This document shows, piece after piece, positions 9,703 to 18,166 of a DNA stretch of 64,000 nucleotides. The notes under the pieces are model-generated. The model worked only from the letters and a program-made list of their open reading frames with translations, had not been told where the DNA came from and ran no database searches. The translations under genes and the position numbers were made by a program. Position 1 is the first letter of the stretch. The number at the start of each line of letters is the position of its first letter. Source of the DNA: Chitinophagaceae bacterium (lineage in GTDB: Bacteria; Bacteroidota; Bacteroidia; Chitinophagales; Chitinophagaceae); contig JADLCD010000124.1 of the NCBI GenBank assembly GCA_020847395.1, forward strand, positions 46,403-110,402. The letters are read 5' to 3'.

Positions 9703-10368
9703 ATGCATTATCGTAATCAGCTTCACACAATTATACTAATCTTTTATTGCTTAATTACAGCATGCACTTACACTAACAAAAGCAGCCGGCGATTGCTTAA
9801 TAAGGCTGAAACAAATGCTCCATATGATGCTATCATTATTCCCGGCATTCAATTTAAAAATAACAAATGGGATACCGTTATGAAAGGGCGGGTATATTGG
9901 TCTAAATTTCTATTTAACAAAGGTATTGCTAAAAATATAATATACTCAGGCGCAGCCGTATATACGCCATATTATGAAGCAGAGATAATGGCATTATATG
10001 CTGAAGCTATTGGTATTCCTAAAGCAAATATTTATACAGAAACCAAAGCAGAGCACAGTACTGAAAATATATACTACGGATATAAAAGAGCATTGCAGCT
10101 TGGTTTTAAAAAAGTCGCATTAGCATCTGATCCATTCCAAACAAAAATGCTCAGGAAATTTATTCGTAAAAAAGTTAACAGGGAGATTGCAATAATTCCT
10201 TTTGTTATTGATACACTAAAAATGCTGCAGCCATCTATGGTTGATCCCTCTATTCCTTATGAAAAAGCATTTAAGCAGGATTTTATTTCCATAAGGGAAA
10301 GAGACAGTTTTTGGCGCCGGCTCAGGGGCACCATTCGGGGAAATATTGATACCTCAGTGTATCACTGA
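9703..10368 (+). CDS. YdcF/SanA-type (DUF218) lipoprotein
   Basis: A 221-residue protein with a short hydrophobic N-terminus ending in the lipobox ITAC (C21). The DUF218 domain follows: YDAIIIPG at its start, YSGAAVYTPYYEAE, and ETKAEHSTENIYYG, the motifs shared with YdcF, SanA and ElyC. These proteins lie at the envelope and affect peptidoglycan precursors or barrier function, though the reaction is unclear. Its place 20 bases after the PBP1A gene supports a cell-wall role. Confidence 0.8.
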   Translation: MHYRNQLHTIILIFYCLITACTYTNKSSRRLLNKAETNAPYDAIIIPGIQFKNNKWDTVMKGRVYWSKFLFNKGIAKNIIYSGAAVYTPYYEAEIMALYAEAIGIPKANIYTETKAEHSTENIYYGYKRALQLGFKKVALASDPFQTKMLRKFIRKKVNREIAIIPFVIDTLKMLQPSMVDPSIPYEKAFKQDFISIRERDSFWRRLRGTIRGNIDTSVYH

Positions 10369-10404
10369 AGTAAAATCCTTAAACGCCCTGAAATTGATTA
10401 CCTG

Positions 10405-10929
10405 TCAATGTGAGCATCCGCAGCCATGTCCGCAGCTTCCATCTCCTTTGTGTTCGTGATGATGCGTATGCGCATTATGTACATGCCCGTGTGAAAGTTC
10501 TTCCGCACTGGCTTCACGGATATTTTTAATCGTTACTGCAAACTCCAGGGTTCTGCCTGCAAAAGGATGATTGCCATCCAGGATAATTTTATCGCCATCA
10601 ATATCTGTAACAAGTAATTCCTGCCCGTCAGATGCCTGAACCATTGTTCCTAACTGCAAACCATCCGCACCTTCCGGAAATTGCTGACGGCTCACTTCAA
10701 ATACCAGCTCAGGATTAAAATCTCCATAGGCTTCACCGGGAGTAAGCACAACTTTCTTTTCTTCATCTATCTTTAAGCCGGTCAATGCATTTTCAAGGCC
10801 GGCAAGAATATTATCATGACCATGCAGGTATTCAAGCGGTTCAAAATCCATATTGCCATCAACTATATTTCCCTGCTCATCGCTGGCACTATATTGAATA
10901 CTTACTACTTTATCTTTTTCAACAACCAT
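10405..10929 (-). CDS. slyD: SlyD-type FKBP peptidyl-prolyl isomerase
   Basis: 174 residues. The FKBP fold is interrupted by the insert-in-flap chaperone domain (about 70-130), as in SlyD. It catalyses proline isomerisation in the cytoplasm and acts as a chaperone. The last 30 residues are rich in His and Cys (HTHHHEHKGDGSCGHGCGC), a metal-binding tail like that which delivers nickel in SlyD of other bacteria. No nickel enzyme genes are visible in the window. The gene starts 11 bases after the 171-residue gene, suggesting an operon. Confidence 0.9.
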   Translation of the reverse strand: MVVEKDKVVSIQYSASDEQGNIVDGNMDFEPLEYLHGHDNILAGLENALTGLKIDEEKKVVLTPGEAYGDFNPELVFEVSRQQFPEGADGLQLGTMVQASDGQELLVTDIDGDKIILDGNHPFAGRTLEFAVTIKNIREASAEELSHGHVHNAHTHHHEHKGDGSCGHGCGCSH

Positions 10930-10940
10930 ATTTTTATTTT

Positions 10941-11456
10941 TTATTGCATTACTGTAAAGTTGATCTTTTTTGCAAGCCAGCTTTGTTTAATAGGAATAAT
11001 CCAGTTTTGTTCAAGTTCTCGTTTTGTCTGCACTGTATTATTAAAATAGAATGTATCCGGCTGAATAAAGCTGTTTTCTACAGCATATGGAATTTGAGAT
11101 AAAGGCAAAAGCTCTATTTTATCATTTTTTATAAAAGCCAGTAGTTGCCTGTCGAATAAAGTGATATTGAACCTTTGTTCCAAATCCTTTATAACTCTTA
11201 CAGAACTATCAGTACTACAGCCGCTGACACCGGTTTGTGTTTCGTCAGCCATTAATATAACAAACTGTCCATAAAATATGGTTGCAAAACCTTTTACCGG
11301 CGAGCCATGTGCATTCCATTTTCCAACAAATTCATTCAATATTTCTTCGGCTGCCAATACTTCAGAAAGCATAAACTTCCTGTTTGCCTGGTAAATCCAT
11401 ACCCTGGAATAGGGAGCAAAATCTTCAGGAAGTAATTGTTGATAATCTAAATCCAT
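10941..11456 (-). CDS. Uncharacterised Bacteroidota protein, often labelled ABC transporter ATPase
   Basis: A 171-residue soluble protein of a family widespread in Bacteroidota. Recognisable parts are SRVWIYQANRKF near the N-terminus, the central SGCSTDSSVRVIKDLEQRF, and a C-terminal FNNTVQTKRELEQNW. Database entries of this family often carry the name ABC transporter ATPase, yet there is no Walker A, Walker B or ABC signature here, so that name should not be copied. The conserved Cys-Ser-Thr-Asp motif may be an active or binding site (inference). It precedes slyD by 11 bases. Confidence 0.7.
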   Translation of the reverse strand: MDLDYQQLLPEDFAPYSRVWIYQANRKFMLSEVLAAEEILNEFVGKWNAHGSPVKGFATIFYGQFVILMADETQTGVSGCSTDSSVRVIKDLEQRFNITLFDRQLLAFIKNDKIELLPLSQIPYAVENSFIQPDTFYFNNTVQTKRELEQNWIIPIKQSWLAKKINFTVMQ

Positions 11457-11530
11457 CCTGCAAAAATAAGGAAAGGATTGGAAAAGCTATCTGTACCCGG
11501 GCAGGTGTACTAAAAATCCGGAGTAACTAT

Positions 11531-11554
11531 AGGATGCATCTCAAATTTTCGCTT
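11531..11554. repeat. Solo arm of the GGTGCATT-type repeat
   Basis: AGGATGCATCTCAAATTTTC followed by GCTT resembles the outer arms of the elements at 809-914 and 35708-35752. I do not see a clear opposite arm nearby, so this is either a partial copy or a diverged one. Confidence 0.45.
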
Positions 11555-11634
11555 CATATGTAGTTTGCCCTCATGCTGCTTAACCCATAGACCCCTTGTG
11601 CCTCGCGGGGATACAAAGCGGCAAAACGTTGATT

Positions 11635-12051
11635 TTAAAGGCTGTTTACCGGAGGAGTTCCGGCTTTTCTTTCAATTTCTACCAATTCTGCTTTCCGCAT
11701 TTCATCACTGTTATATAAACCTTTTCCCAATAATTGGAGGTCATCATTTGAAAAGGTTTCAACGCGGCCCAGGTCAAATTCATTTAAAAAAACATCGCTC
11801 ACATTCCAGGCGCTCAGCTTGCCCCGGTAAAAGGTTACTTCATCTTTTGTAACTTCCGCTACCCTGAAATATCTTACGGTGCGGTTGTTGTTATAATCTG
11901 TATACCTGATTTTGTATATATCGCCTGTGCGGGGCTGATTAAGCAATAGCTGAATGCTTTCCTTTCTTTCTTTATTTATATAACGAATATAAAAGAACAG
12001 GAACATCCCTATTACCAGTGTAAGAATCAGTATGTTTTTTCCGTAACGCAT
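11635..12051 (-). CDS. Small membrane-anchored protein of unknown function
   Basis: 138 residues. A single hydrophobic helix at about 7-24 (ILILTLVIGMFLFFYIRYI) anchors it, with the rest predicted to lie outside the cytoplasm. The soluble part (GDIYKIRYTDYNNNRTVRYFRVAEVTKDEVTFYRG) looks like a small beta barrel, but I recognise no family. There is no close partner: repeats flank it on both sides. Confidence 0.55.
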   Translation of the reverse strand: MRYGKNILILTLVIGMFLFFYIRYINKERKESIQLLLNQPRTGDIYKIRYTDYNNNRTVRYFRVAEVTKDEVTFYRGKLSAWNVSDVFLNEFDLGRVETFSNDDLQLLGKGLYNSDEMRKAELVEIERKAGTPPVNSL

Positions 12052-12059
12052 ATTATTAA

Positions 12060-12418
12060 AAGACTATCCCTCCTTCTCCCTTTCCAAAGAGAAAGGGTGC
12101 GGCACTACAAAATAATTCCAAACTATATCATTACCACCAAAGCCTCATCCTCTTATCCTTCTCCTTGCAGAGAAGGGTGGTGCTACAGAATAATTTCAAA
12201 CTTTTTGTCCTACCATATCAAACAAACGTCTCTACATTTTCAAACTAATTTTCACACTTCCACATTTTCATATTCCCACATCATTCTTCTTTGTGAACCT
12301 TTGTGTCTTTGCACCCTTGTGGTTCTCCACATTCCCACATTTTCATATTTTCACATTGTTCCCTCATTTTCCCTGCCTGCCGGCAGGCAGGAAATTTTCA
12401 AATTGATTAATTTTCAAA
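12060..12418. repeat. Repeat-rich intergenic region
   Basis: Nothing here looks coding. It holds two diverged direct copies of a hairpin element, about 12066-12127 and 12150-12205. Each has CTTCTCC / GAGAAGG-type stems followed by the run ACTACAaAATAATTcCAAAC or a close variant. A CTTTGTG-type tract at about 12289-12324 follows (CTTTGTGAACCTTTGTGTC and on). Duplicated CACATTTTCATATT runs flank that tract. Last comes the perfect 20-base palindrome CCTGCCTGCCGGCAGGCAGG at 12372-12391. Confidence 0.65.
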
Positions 12419-13198
12419 TTATTCCATCGCCATCGCCACCAGTTCCGCAATATCAAGCACTTTTGTCTGGTCTTCTTTTTCGTTGCTTTTTACACCATCG
12501 GTAAGCATGGTATTACAAAAAGGGCAGGCCGCTGCAATAACAGCAGGCGAGGTTTCCAACGCTTCACTTGTTCTTTCAATGTTGATTCTTATCGTTCCCT
12601 TTTCTTCCTCTTTAAACATTTGTGCGCCGCCGGCGCCGCAGCATAAACCTTTGCTTTTACAGCGCTTCATTTCAACAAGCTCGCTATCCAAGGCTTCAAG
12701 CACTTTTCGTGGCGCTTCGTATATATTATTGGCTCGCCCCAAATAGCAACTATCGTGATAAGTAATCCGCTTTCCTTTAAAACTACCATCCTCTTTCATC
12801 TTAATCTTTCCCTCATCAATCAGTTGCTGAAGAAATGTAGCGTGATGTATTACTTCATAATTACCACCCAACTCAGGGTATTCATTTTTGAGCGTATTAA
12901 AACAATGCGGGCATGCGGTTACTATTTTTTTGATGTTATAGTTATTCAGTACCTGGATATTCTGGTAAGCCATCATCTGGAACAAAAATTCATTGCCCGC
13001 TCTGCGTGCAGGATCCCCGGTACAAGCTTCTTCTTTGCCGAGGATGGCATATTTAACTCCTGTTTTGTTGAGAATGGTTGCAAATGCTTTAGTAATTTTT
13101 TGTGCACGCTGATCAAAGCTGCCAGCACAACCTACCCAAAAAAGTATTTCAGGATTTTCCTGGTTTGCAAATAATTCTGCCATTACCGGAACCTGCAT
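12419..13198 (-). CDS. Cysteine-rich (CCG-domain) Fe-S protein, HdrB/LutA-like
   Basis: About 259 residues from the ATG at 13198; a TTG two codons upstream is a weaker start. Two cysteine-rich CCG domains are present: the first ends in ACPHCFNTLKNEYPELGG, the second has the signature CCGAGGAQMF and ends in ACPFCNTML. Such modules bind an unusual iron-sulphur cluster or disulphide in electron-transfer complexes (HdrB, GlcF, LutA). In many Bacteroidota this gene follows a larger 4Fe-4S protein gene, but here the upstream neighbour is a divergent YceI gene, so the partner must be elsewhere or missing. Confidence 0.85.
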   Translation of the reverse strand: MQVPVMAELFANQENPEILFWVGCAGSFDQRAQKITKAFATILNKTGVKYAILGKEEACTGDPARRAGNEFLFQMMAYQNIQVLNNYNIKKIVTACPHCFNTLKNEYPELGGNYEVIHHATFLQQLIDEGKIKMKEDGSFKGKRITYHDSCYLGRANNIYEAPRKVLEALDSELVEMKRCKSKGLCCGAGGAQMFKEEEKGTIRINIERTSEALETSPAVIAAACPFCNTMLTDGVKSNEKEDQTKVLDIAELVAMAME

Positions 13199-13356
13199 AA
13201 GCAATAATTTTTATTTCAAAGCTAAACGAAATTTATTACTATACTATTGCAACGCTGAAAGTTGTAGCAACCAAACTGATATTATCCTAAAATAATTTCC
13301 ATGCTTTAAAGAATATATTAACAAATAGAAAAATATCTTTGTTTAAATCAACAATC

Positions 13357-13896
13357 ATGAAAATATTCTTTACAAGCATCCTTCTCCTTTTTGTAAATCT
13401 GAGCTTTGCCCAGCAATTTAAACCCGTTGATGAAGGCTCGGAAGTGAAATTTAAAATCAGAAATTTTGGAGTAAATGTGAGTGGAACATTTTCAGGATTG
13501 AAAGGGCAAATAGTATTTCACCCAGACAATTTGAGTACCGCTGAATTTGATGTAACGATTGATTCCAAAACCATTAAAACCGGCATTGATCAACGTGACA
13601 ATCATTTGAAGCAGGAAGAATATTTTGATGCTGATAAATATCCCCGGATACATTTCGCTTCTACAAAAATTACTACAAGCACCGATAAAGCCTATTTATT
13701 TGTATTTGGAAAACTTACTATTAAGGGTGTAACAAAAGAAATTTCTTTTCCCTTTAAAGCAACCCCCAAAGGCGATGACTATTTATTTGAAGGAGAATTT
13801 AAAATTAACCGCAGAGATTATACTGTAGGTGGTGGCAGTATTACCATGGCAGATGAATTGACAGTGATTTTAAGTGTGATGGGGAAGAAAGAATAA
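13357..13896 (+). CDS. YceI-family periplasmic lipid-binding protein
   Basis: 179 residues from the ATG at 13357; a TTG at 13339 is in frame but would precede the signal peptide, so it is rejected. Residues 1-19 are a clear signal peptide ending in SFAQ. The rest is the YceI lipocalin-like barrel: VKFKIRNFGVNVSGTFSGL near the start, and TIDSKTIKTGIDQRDNHL, the conserved central motif. Family members bind isoprenoid or other lipids in the periplasm. TATCTTTG just upstream (13334-13341) could be a -7 box, but no -33 box is seen. Confidence 0.9.
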   Translation: MKIFFTSILLLFVNLSFAQQFKPVDEGSEVKFKIRNFGVNVSGTFSGLKGQIVFHPDNLSTAEFDVTIDSKTIKTGIDQRDNHLKQEEYFDADKYPRIHFASTKITTSTDKAYLFVFGKLTIKGVTKEISFPFKATPKGDDYLFEGEFKINRRDYTVGGGSITMADELTVILSVMGKKE

Positions 13897-14099
13897 ATGG
13901 CAATAGGGAAACAAGCAACTGATAATCAATACCGCTTTCTTAATGATAACAAATAAACTTTGCTAACAGCCAGGTTAGATTTCTAAAAATCTTTGCGGAT
14001 TGTATGGTACAAACACCTGATAAAAGTCTACATTTGCCCATTGGCAATTGTAACATATTAAATTTTATATTAGTATAAGCATTATCCGTTAAATAAATT

Positions 14100-14921
14100 A
14101 TGGCAAGAATAATAGGTATCGCCAATCAAAAAGGTGGGGTAGGAAAAACAACAACGGCTATAAATTTAGCCGCCAGTTTTGCTGTACTTGAAAAGAAAAC
14201 CCTGCTTGTAGATGCGGATCCGCAGGCTAATAGTACAACAGGTACTGGTTTTGACTTGCACAACATCCAGAAAAGTTTGTACGACTGCATGGTGAACGAT
14301 GTGCCTGCGCGGGATGTTATTCTGAAATCAGAAATTCCTTTCCTGGATGTGATGCCTTCGCATATTGACCTTGTGGGTGCTGAAATTGAGATGATAAACT
14401 ATCCCAACCGCGAAAATGTGTTGAAGCATATCCTGGAACCGGTTAAAAACGATTACGATTTTATAGTGGTGGATTGTTCTCCTTCTTTAGGATTGATTAC
14501 CGTAAATGCCTTAACCGCCGCTGACAGCGTGGTGGTGCCTGTGCAAACAGAATTTTTTGCCCTTGAAGGATTAGGCAAACTACTCAACACTATAAAAATT
14601 GTACAGAGCAGGTTAAATCCGGAGTTGGTGATTGAAGGTATTTTGATGACGATGTATGATGGCCGTTTACGGTTATGCAACCAGGTAGTGAATGAAGTAA
14701 GGCAGCATTTTGAAGAAATGGTTTTTGATACTATTATTCATCGTAATACAAGGTTAAGCGAAGCGCCGAGCGTAGGTAAACCTGCTATTTTGTATGATGC
14801 GGAAAGCAAGGGTTCTATTAATTATCTCAATCTTGCCAAAGAAATATTGCAGCGCAATAACATGACCCAGATACCACAGGAAGAAAGAATTTTAACTCTT
14901 GACAATGAGCACACCCAATAA
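14100..14921 (+). CDS. parA: ParA/Soj chromosome-partitioning ATPase
   Basis: A 273-residue ParA ATPase that binds DNA in its ATP dimer form and moves ParB-parS complexes. The deviant Walker A motif KGGVGKTT is at residues 11-18, with signature lysine K11 and P-loop lysine K16. The A' motif ([10 protein letters not shown]) and Walker B ([11 protein letters not shown]) follow. Length and lack of an N-terminal DNA-binding extension match chromosomal Soj. The parB start lies inside its last codons, a 17-base overlap that indicates translational coupling. Confidence 0.96.
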   Translation: MARIIGIANQKGGVGKTTTAINLAASFAVLEKKTLLVDADPQANSTTGTGFDLHNIQKSLYDCMVNDVPARDVILKSEIPFLDVMPSHIDLVGAEIEMINYPNRENVLKHILEPVKNDYDFIVVDCSPSLGLITVNALTAADSVVVPVQTEFFALEGLGKLLNTIKIVQSRLNPELVIEGILMTMYDGRLRLCNQVVNEVRQHFEEMVFDTIIHRNTRLSEAPSVGKPAILYDAESKGSINYLNLAKEILQRNNMTQIPQEERILTLDNEHTQ

Positions 14922-15825
14922 TAAGAAGGACGCCCTGGGAAAAGGCATCCGCTCACTTTTGCAAAGTATTGACTCAGATTTGAAAACAAGCGGCGGCGAA
15001 CATCTTAAATCGGGTGTTGTGGAAAAAGCCACCACTACTTTGCGCATACCCATTGACCAGATTGAGCCTAACCCCAAACAGCCACGCCGCGATTTTGATG
15101 AAAAGGCTTTACAGGAGTTAGCAGAATCTATAAAGCTGCATGATATTATTCAGCCGCTTACCGTTGCTAAAATTGCAGGCGCTGAAAAATACAGGTTAAT
15201 AGCAGGTGAAAGAAGATGGAGAGCTTCAAAACTTGCAGGTATAAAAGATGTGCCGGTATATATACGCCAGGCAAACGATCAGCAATTACTTGAACTCGCC
15301 CTGCTCGAAAACTTACAAAGAGAAAATCTTAACTCCATTGAAATTGCACTTAGCTATAAGCGTATGATGGAAGAACTGGATTACACGCAGGAGCAGGTAG
15401 CTGAAAGAATGGGTAAGGAAAGAAGTACCGTTACCAACTATATACGTTTATTAAAGCTTCCGCCGGATATACAGGTTGCTGTTCGTAACAACGTGATAAG
15501 TATGGGGCACGCCCGTGCCATTATTAATGTAGATAATATTGAACAGCAGTTATACATTTTTAACGAGATTAAAAATAAGGGACTTTCTGTTAGGCAAACA
15601 GAAGACCTGGTGAGAAACCTGTATAAGAATGTGCCTGTTAAAAAATCGGTAAAAGCCAACCTTGCTGCACCGTTCAAAAAAATTGAAGATAACTTGGCCT
15701 CACATTACGGCACCCGTGTAAAAATGCAGCACAACAAGAAGGGGCACGGTTCTATCACTATTGAATATTTTTCTGTACAGGAACTAAATGCTATTCTTGA
15801 GAAAATGCAGGTATCTGCCGGATGA
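14905..15825 (+). CDS. parB: ParB/Spo0J chromosome-partitioning protein
   Basis: 306 residues from the ATG at 14905; a TTG two codons upstream is less likely. Order: N-terminal tail with LGKGIRSLL, the CTP-binding ParB/Srx domain with GERRWRA (box II) near residue 100, a helix-turn-helix region ([20 protein letters not shown], about 155-175), and a C-terminal dimerisation part. It loads on parS sites and partners ParA. No exact parS (TGTTTCACGTGAAACA) is found in the window; a palindrome resembling it lies at 32012-32029. Confidence 0.96.
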   Translation: MSTPNNKKDALGKGIRSLLQSIDSDLKTSGGEHLKSGVVEKATTTLRIPIDQIEPNPKQPRRDFDEKALQELAESIKLHDIIQPLTVAKIAGAEKYRLIAGERRWRASKLAGIKDVPVYIRQANDQQLLELALLENLQRENLNSIEIALSYKRMMEELDYTQEQVAERMGKERSTVTNYIRLLKLPPDIQVAVRNNVISMGHARAIINVDNIEQQLYIFNEIKNKGLSVRQTEDLVRNLYKNVPVKKSVKANLAAPFKKIEDNLASHYGTRVKMQHNKKGHGSITIEYFSVQELNAILEKMQVSAG

Positions 15826-15837
15826 GTAACTGCAATT

Positions 15838-16581
15838 ATGCGTAGCTATTACTTTTTATTTTGCTGCTTTATTTTTTTGAGCGCAGTGCGTGCAAACGCG
15901 CAGCAGGATACTTTGCCTAAACCACATGATACAATACCTAAAGCTATTGTTGACACATTACATAATGATAGTGTAATTATTACTCATGCTCCATCTATAA
16001 AAAGCGACAGCCTTACAAAGCTCAAAATTGATACTGCAAAAAAAGTAAGCCCTGCAAGAAGAGCAGCTATCCTATCAGCTATACTCCCCGGTGCAGGGCA
16101 GGCATATAATAAAAAATATTGGAAGATGCCGATTGTATATGGTGCTCTTGCTATACCGGCATATACATTTTCGTATAATGTAAAATGGTTTAACCGAACA
16201 AGGTTTGCTTATAATACACTATATAAAATAATGAGCCCGGCAAAAGATTCAACTGGCTACGGGAATGTACATCCTTTATTAAAGCCCTTTGTTGATGGGG
16301 GGGATCTTTCAGGTTTGAAAAATTACCGTAACGAGTTCAGAAAAGATGTTGATTATTCCGTACTTGCCTTTATTGCGCTATGGGGATTGCAGGTGATGGA
16401 TGCTGCCGTTGACGGGCATTTAAGAGATTTTAATGTGACTGACGACCTCAGTATTCAGTTAAAGCCCGGCTTCTCTCCCATGGCTAATACAGCAGGGCTG
16501 AGTATTATGTTCAATATCGGCAAAAATCATATCGCATCTACTTCCCCGCCACGCCGCAAAACGCCTATATTTGCCAACTAA
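15838..16581 (+). CDS. DUF5683 membrane protein of the parAB-dapB operon
   Basis: 247 residues. A signal peptide (about 1-20, ending ANAQ) is followed by an Asp/Thr/Pro-rich spacer and then the DUF5683 core (about 75-215), with SAILPGAGQAYNKKYWKMP and hydrophobic segments. This family is common in Bacteroidota and its role is unknown; the G-Q-x-Y/N-K pattern is shared with small membrane proteins of the envelope. It starts 12 bases after parB and ends 9 bases before dapB. Confidence 0.8.
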   Translation: MRSYYFLFCCFIFLSAVRANAQQDTLPKPHDTIPKAIVDTLHNDSVIITHAPSIKSDSLTKLKIDTAKKVSPARRAAILSAILPGAGQAYNKKYWKMPIVYGALAIPAYTFSYNVKWFNRTRFAYNTLYKIMSPAKDSTGYGNVHPLLKPFVDGGDLSGLKNYRNEFRKDVDYSVLAFIALWGLQVMDAAVDGHLRDFNVTDDLSIQLKPGFSPMANTAGLSIMFNIGKNHIASTSPPRRKTPIFAN

Positions 16582-16590
16582 AAAAAACGG

Positions 16591-17307
16591 ATGAAAATAG
16601 CTTTGATAGGTTATGGAAAAATGGGTCATGCCATTGAAGAAATTGCGCTGCAACGCAAGCATGAAATAGTGTTGAAAATCTCTATTGATAACCTGGAAGA
16701 TAATACTATTGAGAACATTCAAAAGGCAGATGTAGCTATTGAATTTACCGGCCCGGAAAGCGCTTTTGAAAACATCAACAAATGTTTTGAAGCAGGCGTA
16801 CCTGTTGTAAGCGGTTCAACCGGTTGGCTTAAACAGTATGAAGAAGCCGTTTGGAATTGTAAAGAACAAAACGCTGCTTTTTTATATGCAAGTAATTTCA
16901 GCATTGGTGTAAATATATTTTTCGAGATAAATAAAAAGCTGGCAAAGCTGATGGCTTCGCAGGCAGAGTATGAACCTTCGGTAGAAGAAATACATCATAC
17001 GCAAAAACTGGATGCCCCAAGTGGCACAGCCATTACGCTTGCAGAGCAGATACTGGAAGTAAGCCCTTTTAAAAAACAATGGGTGCTGAATAAAGCGGAA
17101 AAGAAAACTGATTTAGTAATTGAAAGTAAACGTGTAGACCCGGCGGCAGGTACACATATTATAACCTACAAATCTGCTATAGACGATATTGAAATAAAAC
17201 ACACCGCTCATAACCGCTCCGGCTTTGCTTTAGGCGCTGTTTTAGCCGCTGAATTTATTTATGGAAGAAAGGGAGTTTTTAATATGCAGGATGTGCTGGG
17301 GTTGTAA
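16591..17307 (+). CDS. dapB: 4-hydroxy-tetrahydrodipicolinate reductase
   Basis: 238 residues, slightly short like other Bacteroidota DapB. It reduces the dipicolinate precursor with NAD(P)H on the way to diaminopimelate and lysine in the cytoplasm. Visible are the dinucleotide motif GYGKMG (residues 7-12), the strand with EFTGPES, and the family signature EEIHHTQKLDAPSGTA, whose His and Lys are catalytic. It is the last gene of the parA-parB-DUF5683-dapB run; in many relatives lepB follows, but here a gap and an unrelated pair follow. Confidence 0.95.
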   Translation: MKIALIGYGKMGHAIEEIALQRKHEIVLKISIDNLEDNTIENIQKADVAIEFTGPESAFENINKCFEAGVPVVSGSTGWLKQYEEAVWNCKEQNAAFLYASNFSIGVNIFFEINKKLAKLMASQAEYEPSVEEIHHTQKLDAPSGTAITLAEQILEVSPFKKQWVLNKAEKKTDLVIESKRVDPAAGTHIITYKSAIDDIEIKHTAHNRSGFALGAVLAAEFIYGRKGVFNMQDVLGL

Positions 17308-17436
17308 AGCATATTCATTGAAATGAATAGCCACTATATTATATTTCAAGCTCCTATTTTAGGCGTTATCGGAACTGAAATAGAACAATTATTCAACATT
17401 ACCAATTGAATTTTTCAAACCAAATCTTTATACAAA

Positions 17437-17459
17437 AATTTACATAAGTTATGTAAATT
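17437..17459. promoter_or_regulatory. 23-base palindrome, probable operator
   Basis: AATTTACATAA, one central G, then TTATGTAAATT: both 11-base arms match perfectly. It ends 5 bases before the ATG of the methyltransferase gene, where a bound repressor would block transcription or initiation. Its form suits a dimeric winged-helix repressor; the protein is not identifiable from this window. Confidence 0.6.
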
Positions 17460-17464
17460 GATGC

Positions 17465-18166
17465 ATGTTCCTCTCCTATCGCTCATACCAAAAAGAATTA
17501 TTGGATGAAGATCATATTCCGTTTGAAGACATCAAACAGAATATGAAAGAACTGAATTTTATTAATACCTGGCTTGGTGGTCATGCTATTACCATCGCGG
17601 GATTGAAGAACATACTTTCGGCGGAAGAAAATAAAAACAAAGCATATCATATCTGTGAAATTGGTTGTGGCGGCGGAGATAATCTTATTGCCATAGATAA
17701 ATGGGCAAAGAATAATGGTTTTGCTATAGTGCTCACAGGTATCGATAAAAAAAAAGCATGTATTGATTTTGCAAAAGAAAAAATAAGCGATCCAAAATAT
17801 CAATGGATATGCAGCAGCTACGAAACGGCTGACTTTGGCACTAATAAACCAGATATTATTTTTTCCTCCCTGTTCTGCCACCACTTTAGCAATGATGAGC
17901 TTGTATATATGATGCAGTGGATGCATAATAATAGTAAGAAAGGATTTTTTATCAATGACCTTCACCGGCACTTTTTAGCTTTTTTTTCAATAAAAGGCCT
18001 GACAAGATTATTTTCAAAAAGCTATCTTGTAAGGCACGATGCTCCCCTGTCTGTTGCAAGAGGGTTTACCAAAAAAGATTGGCAGCATATCATGCAACAG
18101 TCGTGTGTGAAACAATACTCAATTAAATGGAAATGGGCTTTTCGCTGGCTCATAATAGCAAAATGA
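17465..18166 (+). CDS. Class I SAM-dependent methyltransferase
   Basis: A soluble protein of 233 residues. The SAM-binding loop EIGCGGGDNL is at about residues 61-70, followed by the acidic strand end (LTGIDKK) and the motif IIFSSLFCHHF. The N-terminus (ELLDEDHIPFEDIKQNM) resembles methyltransferases found beside type III polyketide synthase genes in Bacteroidota. Its stop overlaps the next start (ATGA), so the two are translationally coupled. The substrate is unknown; methylation of an alkyl-resorcinol or quinone-like lipid is an inference from context. Confidence 0.82.
   Translation: MFLSYRSYQKELLDEDHIPFEDIKQNMKELNFINTWLGGHAITIAGLKNILSAEENKNKAYHICEIGCGGGDNLIAIDKWAKNNGFAIVLTGIDKKKACIDFAKEKISDPKYQWICSSYETADFGTNKPDIIFSSLFCHHFSNDELVYMMQWMHNNSKKGFFINDLHRHFLAFFSIKGLTRLFSKSYLVRHDAPLSVARGFTKKDWQHIMQQSCVKQYSIKWKWAFRWLIIAK

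Noticed and set aside
11565..11852. 95-codon open frame on the + strand
   Set aside because: It overlaps the better supported minus-strand gene at 11635-12051 and has repeat-like composition.
12097..12504. 135-codon open frame on the + strand
   Set aside because: It is made of the intergenic repeats (serine/histidine/phenylalanine-rich translation) and runs into the Fe-S protein gene antisense.
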